A stretch of 45,195 nt of DNA, taken from assembly GCA_018260615.1 (NCBI GenBank), contig JAGWDQ010000087.1, positions 1-45,195 on the forward strand. Reading direction: 5' to 3'. Source of the DNA: Candidatus Altarchaeum sp. (GTDB lineage: Archaea; Altiarchaeota; Altiarchaeia; Altiarchaeales; Altiarchaeaceae). Every line of letters begins with the position of its first letter. The stretch's first letter is position 1. The notes below the pieces were generated by a model. The model made no database searches and was not told the origin of the DNA. It worked only from the letters and a program-made list of their open reading frames with translations. Shown in pieces: positions 17,712 to 24,605 of the stretch. Both the position numbers and the translations under genes were made by a program.

Positions 17712-18376
17712 ACATCAACGACCTCATTGCATCATACAACAAGAAAAAAGAGGAATACGGTAAGGAAGCATATCGGCACATTTCAAATCTTTTGAGAGAA
17801 GCAAAATTACAGCATAAAAAAGATTTTCAAGGAGATGACCACGAACAATCTTGGAGAGCATTTAAAGGAAAAAATCTTGAAAAATTAATTGAGTTTATCA
17901 TAACGGATGAAGTTAGAACTTTGGGGCTTGAAGTTATGAATGGAAATTCTCTTGAAAGAACTAACGGAAAAAATCTCTCCAAAGAATTGGGATTAGTGAA
18001 AAGGAATCTACTCGTTGATTATGGGGAATTTGGCTCTCATCTTCCAGATGTGGATATTATCATTTATCGTCCAAAGACAGGTAAAGTTATTGCCGTACTT
18101 TCAAGTAAAGTAACTTTGCGAGAACGTATTGCTCAAACTGGCTATTGGAAAATAAAACTTGCATCCGATGAAGTAACAAAGCACATCAAAGTTTATTTCG
18201 TAACGCCTGATGAGGATGGAACATTGGCAGTAAAGAAACCAACAAAGAAAGGCAGAGCAATAGTTGAAGTAGATTTAGATGGTAGTTATGTGTTGAGCGA
18301 AACTAACATTGAAGAAAGTGGAAAAGTAAAAATGTTTGATAAATTTATTGATGATTTAAAAAAACTGATAAAATGA
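17708..18376 (+). CDS. Type II restriction endonuclease, PD-(D/E)XK, BsaWI-like
   Basis: Protein of 222 aa between two methylases. A candidate PD-(D/E)XK site is visible: P113-D114-V-D116 followed by VLSSK134, then TLRERIAQTGYWKIKL. The run K-V-T-L-R-E-R-I-A-Q is the pattern I associate with BsaWI-type and related enzymes that cut CCGG-containing sites; this family link is from memory. The active-site variant with Ser before the Lys, rather than Glu, is also known in the Cfr10I/Bse634I group, where the acidic residue comes from elsewhere. ATGA overlaps join it to both neighbours. Specificity is not readable from sequence. Confidence 0.7.
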   Translation: MNINDLIASYNKKKEEYGKEAYRHISNLLREAKLQHKKDFQGDDHEQSWRAFKGKNLEKLIEFIITDEVRTLGLEVMNGNSLERTNGKNLSKELGLVKRNLLVDYGEFGSHLPDVDIIIYRPKTGKVIAVLSSKVTLRERIAQTGYWKIKLASDEVTKHIKVYFVTPDEDGTLAVKKPTKKGRAIVEVDLDGSYVLSETNIEESGKVKMFDKFIDDLKKLIK

Positions 18377-19308
18377 AATATTTACTATTTATTTCTTTTA
18401 ACAACGGTTTAAAACACAATGCTGTTTATGAAAACCTTGCTATTCTACACGAAAGCATAGAACAACTTGTTGAAGAAGAAAAATTAAACTTAAAGAAAGA
18501 GAAATTACCATCTTTTTCTGAATTAGAAAATCATTTCAAAAACGAAGAGGATTTTTTTCGCCCATTATCTAATGGAACTTGGTTACATATACAAGAATTG
18601 TCAGGGAGAAATTATATCAGAGATGAAATGTGCCAGGAAGAATTAGTTTTAGAATCTACTACCCTTTGGGATTTTCCCACCCAAAATTACGGAGACAAAC
18701 CCCACGGCAACAACAAATACAACGGAGTAACTCCCGCCTTTATCATTTGGAATTTATTGCAACGCTACACAAAAGAGAATGATTTGGTAATTGACCCGAT
18801 GTGCGGCAGCGGAACAACCATTGATGTTGCCAAAGAACTAAACCGAAAAGTTATTGGCTACGACATAAATGTTGTGAGACAAGATGTAATAAAAAATGAC
18901 TCAAGAAAAATTCCGCTTGCAGATAGTATTGTTGATTTTGTTTTCATTGACTCGCCGTATTCCGACAACATAAAATATTCTGATGACAAAAACTGCATTG
19001 GGAAAATTTCTTGTGAAAAGACAGAGTTTTATGACGAGTTAGAAAAGGTCGCAAAAGAAATTTACAGAATACTAAAGCCAGGTAAAGTAATGGCGTGGCT
19101 CATTGGCGACCAATGGCTCAAAAAGAAATTTACACCAACAGGATTTTTACTCTATCAGCGATTAGAAAAATATTTTGAGCCAATAGACACTATTTGCGTA
19201 ACACGGCACAATCAAACATCAAACACTGGACTTTGGCACGACCGAGCAAGGCGATATAATTTTTATCTCAGGGGTTTCAAATATTTATTCATAATGAGGA
19301 AAATTTAA
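18373..19308 (+). CDS. Second DNA methyltransferase (M2 of R-M operon), variant DSPY motif
   Basis: DNA methylase of 311 aa. SAM motif DPMCGSGTT lies at 141-149 and the presumed catalytic motif is D193-S-P-Y196, where the usual first Pro of (D/N/S)PPY is Ser. A late AWLIGDQW segment resembles methylase motifs. The first ~135 residues are unlike the first methylase and may be a recognition domain. It overlaps the nuclease gene by 4 bp. Two methylases in one type II system usually mean strand-specific protection of an asymmetric site or protection of different bases. Activity with DSPY is uncertain. Confidence 0.8.
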   Translation: MKYLLFISFNNGLKHNAVYENLAILHESIEQLVEEEKLNLKKEKLPSFSELENHFKNEEDFFRPLSNGTWLHIQELSGRNYIRDEMCQEELVLESTTLWDFPTQNYGDKPHGNNKYNGVTPAFIIWNLLQRYTKENDLVIDPMCGSGTTIDVAKELNRKVIGYDINVVRQDVIKNDSRKIPLADSIVDFVFIDSPYSDNIKYSDDKNCIGKISCEKTEFYDELEKVAKEIYRILKPGKVMAWLIGDQWLKKKFTPTGFLLYQRLEKYFEPIDTICVTRHNQTSNTGLWHDRARRYNFYLRGFKYLFIMRKI

Positions 19309-19325
19309 AATAACTCAGCGATAAG

Positions 19326-20369
19326 ATGGACCGAAAACTTGCATCAATACAAAAAATAGAGGCCATAAAACCAATTCCTGACGCCGACAAAATTGAAATG
19401 GCAAGAGTCCTGGGTTGGGAATGTGTTGTAGAAAAAGGAAAATATAAATCCGGCGATTTGGTAATTTATTTTGAAGTTGATTCACTGATTCCAAGGGTCT
19501 TCTGGTCGGAATTTCTTTTCAAAAACACAGACAAACAGGAATATCGGCTAAGGACAATGACATTCAGAGGACAAATTAGTCAGGGCCTTATAGTTCCTTT
19601 TTCAATATTAGACGAAATACTTCATGAAAATTTAAAAGATGAGGCAATTCATTTTGAGCGGAATATCGGAACGGATGTTTCCGCCTTATTGAAAATAAAA
19701 AAATATGAACCCGTGATTCCGGCAGTTATCAGTGGAGAGGCCGTTGGATTGCTCCCTTCTTATATTCCTAAAACAGATGAGATGCGTATCCAGTCCTTTC
19801 CAGATGTGTTAAAGGAAATAGACGGAGAAGAGGTCTATATCACAACAAAACTTGACGGGACGAGCATGACTACGTATTTTTTTGAAGGTCATTTCGGTGT
19901 CTGCAGCAGAAATCTCGAATTAAAAGAAAACGCCCGGAATACTTTATGGAATATTGTTAAGGACTATAACTTAAAAGAAAAACTTTGTTCATTAACCGGA
20001 TGTTTCGCAATTCAGGGAGAAGCGGTTGGACCCGGCATAGCAAAAAATCATCTTAATCTTAAAAAACACGGCTGGTTTGTTTTTAGTGTGTTTAATATTA
20101 AAGAAGGTATATATTTAGATTACTTGTCATTAATTAAATTTTGCAGGGATTTGGAATTACCAACCGTGCCTGTTGAAGAAATTACAATAGCGAAGGACTG
20201 GAGTGTTGAACAATTGCTTGAAAGAGCAAAGGGCTTATACGAGGGAACAACCCACCAAAAAGAAGGAATCGTGCTCAGACCCGTCCTGGAAAAATATTCA
20301 CAAACATTAAAGGGAAGAATGTCTTTTAAAGTAATAAACAACGATTATTTGCTTTCAACAGGCAATTAG
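19326..20369 (+). CDS. RNA ligase, Rnl5/DRB0094 family
   Basis: ATP-dependent RNA ligase of 347 aa, of the family of Deinococcus DraRnl. It has an N-terminal OB-like domain (about 1-125) with the typical start LASIQKIEAIKPIPDADKI, then the nucleotidyltransferase domain with K175 in TKLDGTS (motif I, the adenylated Lys). Motif IV-V appears as KEGIVLRP and SFKVINNDYLL. DraRnl seals nicks with a 3'-OH RNA end. It starts 17 bp after the second methylase in the same direction and may belong to the same island. A repair role after RNA damage is plausible but not shown. Confidence 0.85.
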   Translation: MDRKLASIQKIEAIKPIPDADKIEMARVLGWECVVEKGKYKSGDLVIYFEVDSLIPRVFWSEFLFKNTDKQEYRLRTMTFRGQISQGLIVPFSILDEILHENLKDEAIHFERNIGTDVSALLKIKKYEPVIPAVISGEAVGLLPSYIPKTDEMRIQSFPDVLKEIDGEEVYITTKLDGTSMTTYFFEGHFGVCSRNLELKENARNTLWNIVKDYNLKEKLCSLTGCFAIQGEAVGPGIAKNHLNLKKHGWFVFSVFNIKEGIYLDYLSLIKFCRDLELPTVPVEEITIAKDWSVEQLLERAKGLYEGTTHQKEGIVLRPVLEKYSQTLKGRMSFKVINNDYLLSTGN

Positions 20370-20407
20370 TTTTAGCTGTTTATAAGGGAAAAATTTAAAA
20401 ATCAACG

Positions 20408-20455
20408 ATGAACCAAAATTTCATGATTGATAAAAATTTAATGCAGAAAACTTAA
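20408..20455 (+). pseudogene. Decayed copy of ksgA 5' end
   Basis: The first 45 bases match the start of ksgA (21924-21968) at 40 positions, all five differences being transitions. It reads MNQNFMIDKNLMQKT then stop, against MNQNFMTDKNLIRKI in ksgA. The 1.5 kb between the two copies holds the TIR gene. Confidence 0.85.
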
Positions 20456-20477
20456 AATTTAAATAATTGAAGGTCAA

Positions 20478-20502
20478 CTTATAACCTTTTAAAAGTTTAT
20501 AG
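20478..20502. repeat. Imperfect 25-bp palindrome
   Basis: CTTATAA-C-CTTT facing AAAG-T-TTATAG, centred near 20490. It could be an operator or a terminator of the RNA ligase gene. Confidence 0.45.
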
Positions 20503-20672
20503 ATGGAAGGCAGGGAAGATATAATCCATAGATAAAAATAAGGGAATGAAGGAACAAATGTACTTATTTAGTTTTTAAATTGAAATTATATTTACAAAAA
20601 AATTAAATATGTAAGCATTAATTAATAAAATCAAAATGGAAGGCGGCAGAGCATGGGTATAACCTGTGGGGG

Positions 20673-21830
20673 ATGGCAAAAAATAATATGAAAAAAACAG
20701 CATTTATGGCACATAGTTTTGAGGATGATGAATCTGTGAAAAAAGTTATAAATAGCTTTAAAAATATTTTTAGTTGTTATTTTGATATTATTACCTGTGA
20801 AGAACCAAGTTCAGATAAATCCATTTCTGAGAAGGTTAGAAATATGATAAAAAAGCAAGAAGTGTTTATAGGGATTATAACAAAAAGAAAAAATAGCGAA
20901 TGGAACACATCTGCGTGGGTTCTAACCGAAGCGACAATAGCAGTGGATTTTAACAAACCCATCTTACTCTTGGTTGAGAAAGATATAAAAGAAAACGATA
21001 TTGGAATAATTGGAAAAGTAAGAGAATATATTCATTTTGATCCTAATGATATTTCTGAATGTATCCCTAAAGTTCTTAAAATTCTTAACGATATGAATAA
21101 GACATCTCCTGAAAACAATCTTTGTTTTCCTTACAAATTCAGAGAGGTAATAAACAGAATTACAATATACCCCGATGGAAGAGGAATTTATGATAGAAGG
21201 TGCGTATTAGAGGTGCTTTCTGATGATTTTAAAAAAGTTACTCACGGGATAGGAATAGGTGAGGATACTCCAAAAACCACCGTTTTGCAATCGTGGAGTA
21301 ATCTCAAAACTACAAAAATCTCTGACAGGTTTACAAAGAATCAGTGTTTGTTTTGGAGGATTTTTAAACCACAAAACATTATTTTGGGGGAGAAAGATGT
21401 TTTATATGAAGATGAATGGAAAGATAAAGATGTTTTAAAAGGATTTAATTTTTCTTTTAATTTTGGAAAATTTCCAATCGGAAGTATAATAGAATATTCT
21501 TATGGACTCTCTTGTAAAGGCATGTTTCCATGGATTAAGAGGCAGATGGAAAATGGAGAATTGTATAAAGAAAAGACAAACAAGCTTTCCGACTGGATGG
21601 AAGTAAGAAGTGAGGTTGATAAACTTACAATTATTATCCAGTTTGACCATGATTATGGACTAAAAGGAACACCCGAATTGAGAATAACAATGCAGGATGG
21701 AGAAAAAGTAACACACAATTATAAATTTGAGAAAGAAGATTCACTTTTTTACGAAACATATAAAGTAACTATGGGAAGAACAACTCCGGGATTTAAGTAT
21801 GTGGTTGAATGGAAACCCGAAATTTTATAA
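20673..21830 (+). CDS. TIR-domain protein with unknown C-terminal domain
   Basis: Protein of 385 aa. Residues 6-140 look like a TIR-type domain: AFMAHSFEDDE at the first strand, the loop and helix segment EEPSSDKSISEKV, and the segment SAWVLTEATIA with E86 in the position of the catalytic NADase Glu (S-x-W-x-x-x-E). Next comes KPILLLVEKDI. Residues 150-385 are beta-rich and unfamiliar; they may sense a ligand. Prokaryotic TIR proteins commonly cleave NAD+ in antiphage systems. It is a single gene inserted between the RNA ligase and ksgA, flanked by copies of the ksgA 5' end. An alternative start is the ATG at 20688. Confidence 0.7.
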   Translation: MAKNNMKKTAFMAHSFEDDESVKKVINSFKNIFSCYFDIITCEEPSSDKSISEKVRNMIKKQEVFIGIITKRKNSEWNTSAWVLTEATIAVDFNKPILLLVEKDIKENDIGIIGKVREYIHFDPNDISECIPKVLKILNDMNKTSPENNLCFPYKFREVINRITIYPDGRGIYDRRCVLEVLSDDFKKVTHGIGIGEDTPKTTVLQSWSNLKTTKISDRFTKNQCLFWRIFKPQNIILGEKDVLYEDEWKDKDVLKGFNFSFNFGKFPIGSIIEYSYGLSCKGMFPWIKRQMENGELYKEKTNKLSDWMEVRSEVDKLTIIIQFDHDYGLKGTPELRITMQDGEKVTHNYKFEKEDSLFYETYKVTMGRTTPGFKYVVEWKPEIL

Positions 21831-21837
21831 ATTTTTC

Positions 21838-21924
21838 TAAAAATTTTTTCAGAGTGCTTACTCTTACTTCGTTATATCAAAAATCACCTCGCTATCTTTC
21901 GGAGATTTTTCAACAAGTTGAAAA
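21838..21924 (+). repeat. Two-part palindromic element abutting the ksgA start codon
   Basis: ATCACCTCGCTATC-TTTCGGAGAT at 21883-21906 is followed by the palindrome TTTTCAAC-AA-GTTGAAAA (21907-21924), whose last A begins the ksgA ATG. The layout matches the element before dcd and the copies at 22.67-22.71 kb and, reversed, at 27.04-27.08 kb. Confidence 0.6.
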
Positions 21925-22595
21925 TGAACCAAAATTTCATGACTGATAAAAATTTAATACGAAAAATTTGCGATTATGCTGACCTGAAAGATGATGAAAT
22001 TGTGCTTGAAATCGGTGCAGGAACGGGAAATTTAACCGCCGAATTATCAGAAAGATGCAGGAATGTCATAGCAATAGAAAGAGACGAACGGCTTGTCAAT
22101 TTTCTCATTAAAAGGTTCAAAGACGATTCAAAAGTTAATATAATCAAAGGTGATGCTCTAAAAATTTCATTTCCAAAATTTGACAAAATCGTCGCAAACC
22201 TTCCGTATTCTATATCCCGCAAAATCACCGAAAAATTTTTGACACATAAATTTAGCACGGCGATTCTCGTTGAACAAAAGGAATTTGCAGAAAAGTTGAT
22301 GGCAAAGCCAAAGACGGCAAACTACAGAGCAATATCCGTAATCGTGCAGGCATCATCCGATGTTAAAATTTTGGACTATATTGACAGAAAGGTATTTTTT
22401 CCTGTTCCTGCCGTTGATTCGGTAATTGTTAAAGTCGTTCAAAAATTTCCCGCCGAAGAAAATTTTATAAAATTTGTTAAGGGTATGTTTAACAGGAGAA
22501 ATAAAATTCTGGGAAATTTTGGAAAAAGAATATACGAATTAACTCCCGATGAAATTTTTGAATTGTGGAAAACATCAGAAAATTTATTATACTAA
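21924..22595 (+). CDS. ksgA: 16S rRNA adenine dimethyltransferase
   Basis: KsgA/Dim1 dimethylates the two adjacent adenines in the 3' hairpin of 16S rRNA. SAM motif EIGAGTGN starts at residue 29, and the catalytic NLPYS is at 92-96. The C-terminal RNA-binding part is short: 223 aa in total against the usual 260-280, but it ends with the usual ELTPDEIFEL segment, so it is probably complete. I chose ATG 21924 over an in-frame TTG six bases upstream because it gives the normal start. Both ends of this gene have decayed duplicates nearby: the 5' end at 20408 and the 3' end three times downstream. Confidence 0.93.
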   Translation: MNQNFMTDKNLIRKICDYADLKDDEIVLEIGAGTGNLTAELSERCRNVIAIERDERLVNFLIKRFKDDSKVNIIKGDALKISFPKFDKIVANLPYSISRKITEKFLTHKFSTAILVEQKEFAEKLMAKPKTANYRAISVIVQASSDVKILDYIDRKVFFPVPAVDSVIVKVVQKFPAEENFIKFVKGMFNRRNKILGNFGKRIYELTPDEIFELWKTSENLLY

Positions 22596-23166
22596 TAGTA
22601 ATGGTTATGAAATTTTCTTTTTTGAGCACACAGCAAAAAAGATACACTCACTTCGTTCGTGCATTTCAAAATCACCTCACTTCGTTCGGAGATTTTTAAA
22701 CAAGTTTAAAAATGCTTCAAGCATTTTGAAAGATTGAAAAACCCATAGTTTTTCAGTATTTCAAACAAGTTTGAAAAATCATTCAGAAAAGAAAAAAGAA
22801 ATTTTACATCTATAATTTTAGAAAATAGAAAAGGTGGAAAACATCAAAAAATTTATTATACTAATAGTAATGGTTATGAACTTTTCTTTTTTGAGCACAT
22901 AGCACCCTTAGCACACAGCAAAAAAGAAAACATTCAGAAAAGAAAAAAGAAATTTTACATATATAATTTTAGAAAATAGAAAAGGTGGAAAACATCAGAA
23001 AATTTATTATAGTAATGGTTATGAACTTTTCTTTTTTGAGCACATAGCATCCTTATCACCTATAAAAAAAGAAAACATTCAGAAAAGAAAAAAGAAATTT
23101 TACATCTATAATTTTAGAAAATAAAAAAGGTGGAAAACATCAAAAAATTTATTATACTAATAGTAA
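22565..23166 (+). repeat. Alternating tandem array built on the ksgA 3' end
   Basis: Block A, about 46 bp, is the last ten codons of ksgA plus flanking bases. It occurs at 22565-22611 (in the gene), 22834-22880, 22985-23025 and 23130-23166. Block B, about 105 bp, separates the copies and contains CTTTTCTTTTTT, then AAAAAAGAAAAC, then AGAAAAGAAAAAAG. The periods are 151 and 145 bp. The third A lacks six bases. The first B is interrupted by a 137-bp palindromic insert. Confidence 0.9.
22642..22779. mobile_element. Composite palindromic insert inside the array
   Basis: This stretch interrupts the first B block of the ksgA array. It carries the CACCTCACTTCGTTCGGAG module and hairpins TTTTTAAAC-AA-GTTTAAAAA (22693-22712), AAAATGCTT-C-AAGCATTTT (22709-22727), GAAAAAC-N5-GTTTTTC (22736-22754) and TTTCAAAC-AA-GTTTGAAA (22759-22776). 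The other B blocks lack it, which shows it arrived as an insertion or was lost from the others. Confidence 0.6.
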
Positions 23167-23209
23167 TTTATTCTTTTAATTTAAATTTAACTTAAAATTT
23201 TAGCCAAAA

Positions 23210-23863
23210 ATGTATTATTTAATAACTGCGGAGGACTTTATCCGGGTTCCTGCGGAGCGATTAGGGAAAAATATTGAAAATGTAGTATATTCCGAACTTG
23301 AGAGGGAATTATCAAAAGGGGTCTTTGAAACAGATAGCAATAAAGGCGTAATTGTTGCGATTGAAAAAATAGATCATATTGGAGAAGGTAAGATAATTCC
23401 AGGTGATGGAGGAGTGTATTTTGATGTGAAATTTACTGCTGTTGCAGATGTTCCTGCAAATCTTGAATTTGTCAGAGGGCATGTTAAAAGCATTATGGAG
23501 TTTGGTGTTTTTATTGACATCGGTACATTAGACGGGCTTTGCCACATTTCTCAGGTTTTTGATGATTATGCAAGTTATGATGGCCGAAATAAAATGATAG
23601 TTGGCAAAGAAACAGGAAAAAAACTTATGGTGGGAGATGAGGTCAAAGCAAGAATCAATGCAATAAGCTGGAGAGGTGATGTGCTTAATACCAAAATCGG
23701 TTTAACTATGCGGCAGCCGTATTTGGGAAAGGACGAATGGACAGAGACAGATAAAAAAATACATGAAAAAGAGGAAAAAATGAAAGAAAAGGAAAAGGAA
23801 AGTAAGTCGCAGAAAGAAGATGTGAAAAAAGGAAAAGACGAAAAGAAGGACAAGAAAAAATAA
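23210..23863 (+). CDS. rpo7: DNA-directed RNA polymerase subunit Rpo7 (RpoE')
   Basis: Archaeal RNA polymerase stalk subunit, the partner of Rpo4. It has 217 aa. The N-terminal tip domain begins MYYLITAEDFIRVPAERLG, and an S1 RNA-binding domain follows at about 85-165 with HVKSIMEFGVFIDIG and LDGLCHISQV. A strongly charged Lys/Glu tail from about residue 178 extends beyond the usual ~190 aa. Its usual neighbour spt4 follows 198 bp downstream, the classic rpoE1-rpoE2 order, but the gap contains a decayed spt4 start and a palindromic element instead of tight spacing. Confidence 0.95.
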   Translation: MYYLITAEDFIRVPAERLGKNIENVVYSELERELSKGVFETDSNKGVIVAIEKIDHIGEGKIIPGDGGVYFDVKFTAVADVPANLEFVRGHVKSIMEFGVFIDIGTLDGLCHISQVFDDYASYDGRNKMIVGKETGKKLMVGDEVKARINAISWRGDVLNTKIGLTMRQPYLGKDEWTETDKKIHEKEEKMKEKEKESKSQKEDVKKGKDEKKDKKK

Positions 23864-23909
23864 TAAATAAAAAAGAGAAAAACAACTCCGAAAATTTATT
23901 AAATTTAAA

Positions 23910-23996
23910 ATGAGCGAAGGCAGAGCGTGCAGGAATGTTTGCACTTTTCTTTCTTTAAAAAAGAAAGAAAACACGCCGAAAAGAAAGAAAAAGTAA
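23910..23996 (+). pseudogene. Decayed copy of spt4 5' end
   Basis: The first 25 bases equal the start of spt4 at 24062. A one-base loss then shifts the frame, and similarity stops near 23940. It reads MSEGRACRNVCTFLSLKKK and ends in a Lys-rich run at the stop at 23996. The copy lies 152 bp upstream of the intact start. The remainder of this frame is palindromic element sequence. Confidence 0.85.
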
Positions 23997-24000
23997 TCTC
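23941..24000. mobile_element. T-rich/A-rich three-arm palindromic element
   Basis: TTTTCTTTCTTT-AAA-AAAGAAAGAAAA (23945-23971) is a perfect 12-bp stem. CACGCCG and a third arm AAAAGAAAGAAAAAG follow. The same arm order occurs in the B blocks of the ksgA array. Here it is flanked by two copies of the spt4 5' end. Confidence 0.6.
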
Positions 24001-24061
24001 TACAATAAATTTAATCTTACAATTCTTACAATAATACCATAAATTTAACAAATCAGATAAA

Positions 24062-24268
24062 ATGAGCGAAGGCAGAGCGTGCAGGAAATGTTTTATGATG
24101 TATGACGATAATGTAAAAAGATGTCCTGTTTGTAAAATTCCGACAAGTGAAACACACAGCGGGTTTGTAGGAATTACAAATCCGGAAAAATCAGAGGTTG
24201 CAAAGAAGATTGAGGAAAGAACTAATACGAAGGTTTTAAGCGGAAGATATGCGCTGATTGTCAGGTAA
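24062..24268 (+). CDS. spt4: Transcription elongation factor Spt4 (RpoE'')
   Basis: Small zinc protein of 68 aa that pairs with Spt5/NusG and clamps RNA polymerase for processive elongation. The zinc ligands are ACRKC and RCPVC (two C-x2-C pairs), and the late segment VLSGRYALIVR is typical. It lies downstream of rpo7 as in most archaea. A truncated duplicate of its start lies 152 bp upstream. It is followed by a 337-bp gap packed with hairpins. Confidence 0.93.
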   Translation: MSEGRACRKCFMMYDDNVKRCPVCKIPTSETHSGFVGITNPEKSEVAKKIEERTNTKVLSGRYALIVR

Positions 24269-24605
24269 TTTTTAAAACGCATTTTCAAAACGCGAAGTTT
24301 TGAAAATCTCCGAGCAGGAGCGAGGTGAGAGTTTTAAAAATATCCGTGCAATATCAAAAATGCTTCAAGCATTTTCAAATCGTAGAGATTTGAAATACTG
24401 AAAATCTGCAAGATTTTCAATCTTACAAAATGTTCTAAACATTTTGTAAATCTCCGAACGAAGTGAGGTGATTTTTGAATGTCCTAAAAACCTTGAAGGT
24501 TTTTACGATAGTAAAAATGCTACGAGCATTTTTAGTATCCCAAAAATCTTGTAGATTTTTACGACAGCGAAATTATTTTAAATTTTTAATTTTTCAACTC
24601 AAACC
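24269..24605. repeat. Hairpin-dense intergenic array
   Basis: This gap has no gene. It contains eight simple hairpins: 24281-24307, 24357-24375, 24375-24393, 24400-24418, 24425-24447, 24485-24505, 24512-24534 and 24542-24560. Stems are 7-11 bp with 1-5 nt loops. Two copies of the CTCCGA...GAGGTGA module sit at about 24305-24335 and 24448-24478. Most hairpins share flanks with hairpins elsewhere but differ in the inner stem bases. The downstream 45 bp is AT-rich and probably holds the promoter of the next gene. Confidence 0.85.

Larger units (their letters stand above)
20370..20672. other. Intergenic gap with ksgA fragment and palindrome
   Basis: This 303-bp gap holds a decayed copy of the ksgA 5' end (20408-20455) and an imperfect 25-bp palindrome (20478-20502). 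Two near-repeats begin ATGGAAGGC, at 20503 and 20637. A G-rich patch lies just before the TIR gene start. I see no gene. Confidence 0.7.

Noticed and set aside
20637..20672. Start of the TIR gene at the ATG at 20637
   Set aside because: That frame stops after eight codons, so the ATG at 20673 (or 20688) must be used.
22780..23166. Possible CRISPR array
   Set aside because: The periodic units are 145-151 bp and nearly identical throughout; there are no short repeats separated by unique spacers and no cas genes.
23702..24288. Minus-strand frames rich in Phe/Leu/Ser across the rpo7 tail and the spt4 region
   Set aside because: They are antisense to the Lys-rich rpo7 tail, the palindromic element and spt4, with no plausible protein character.
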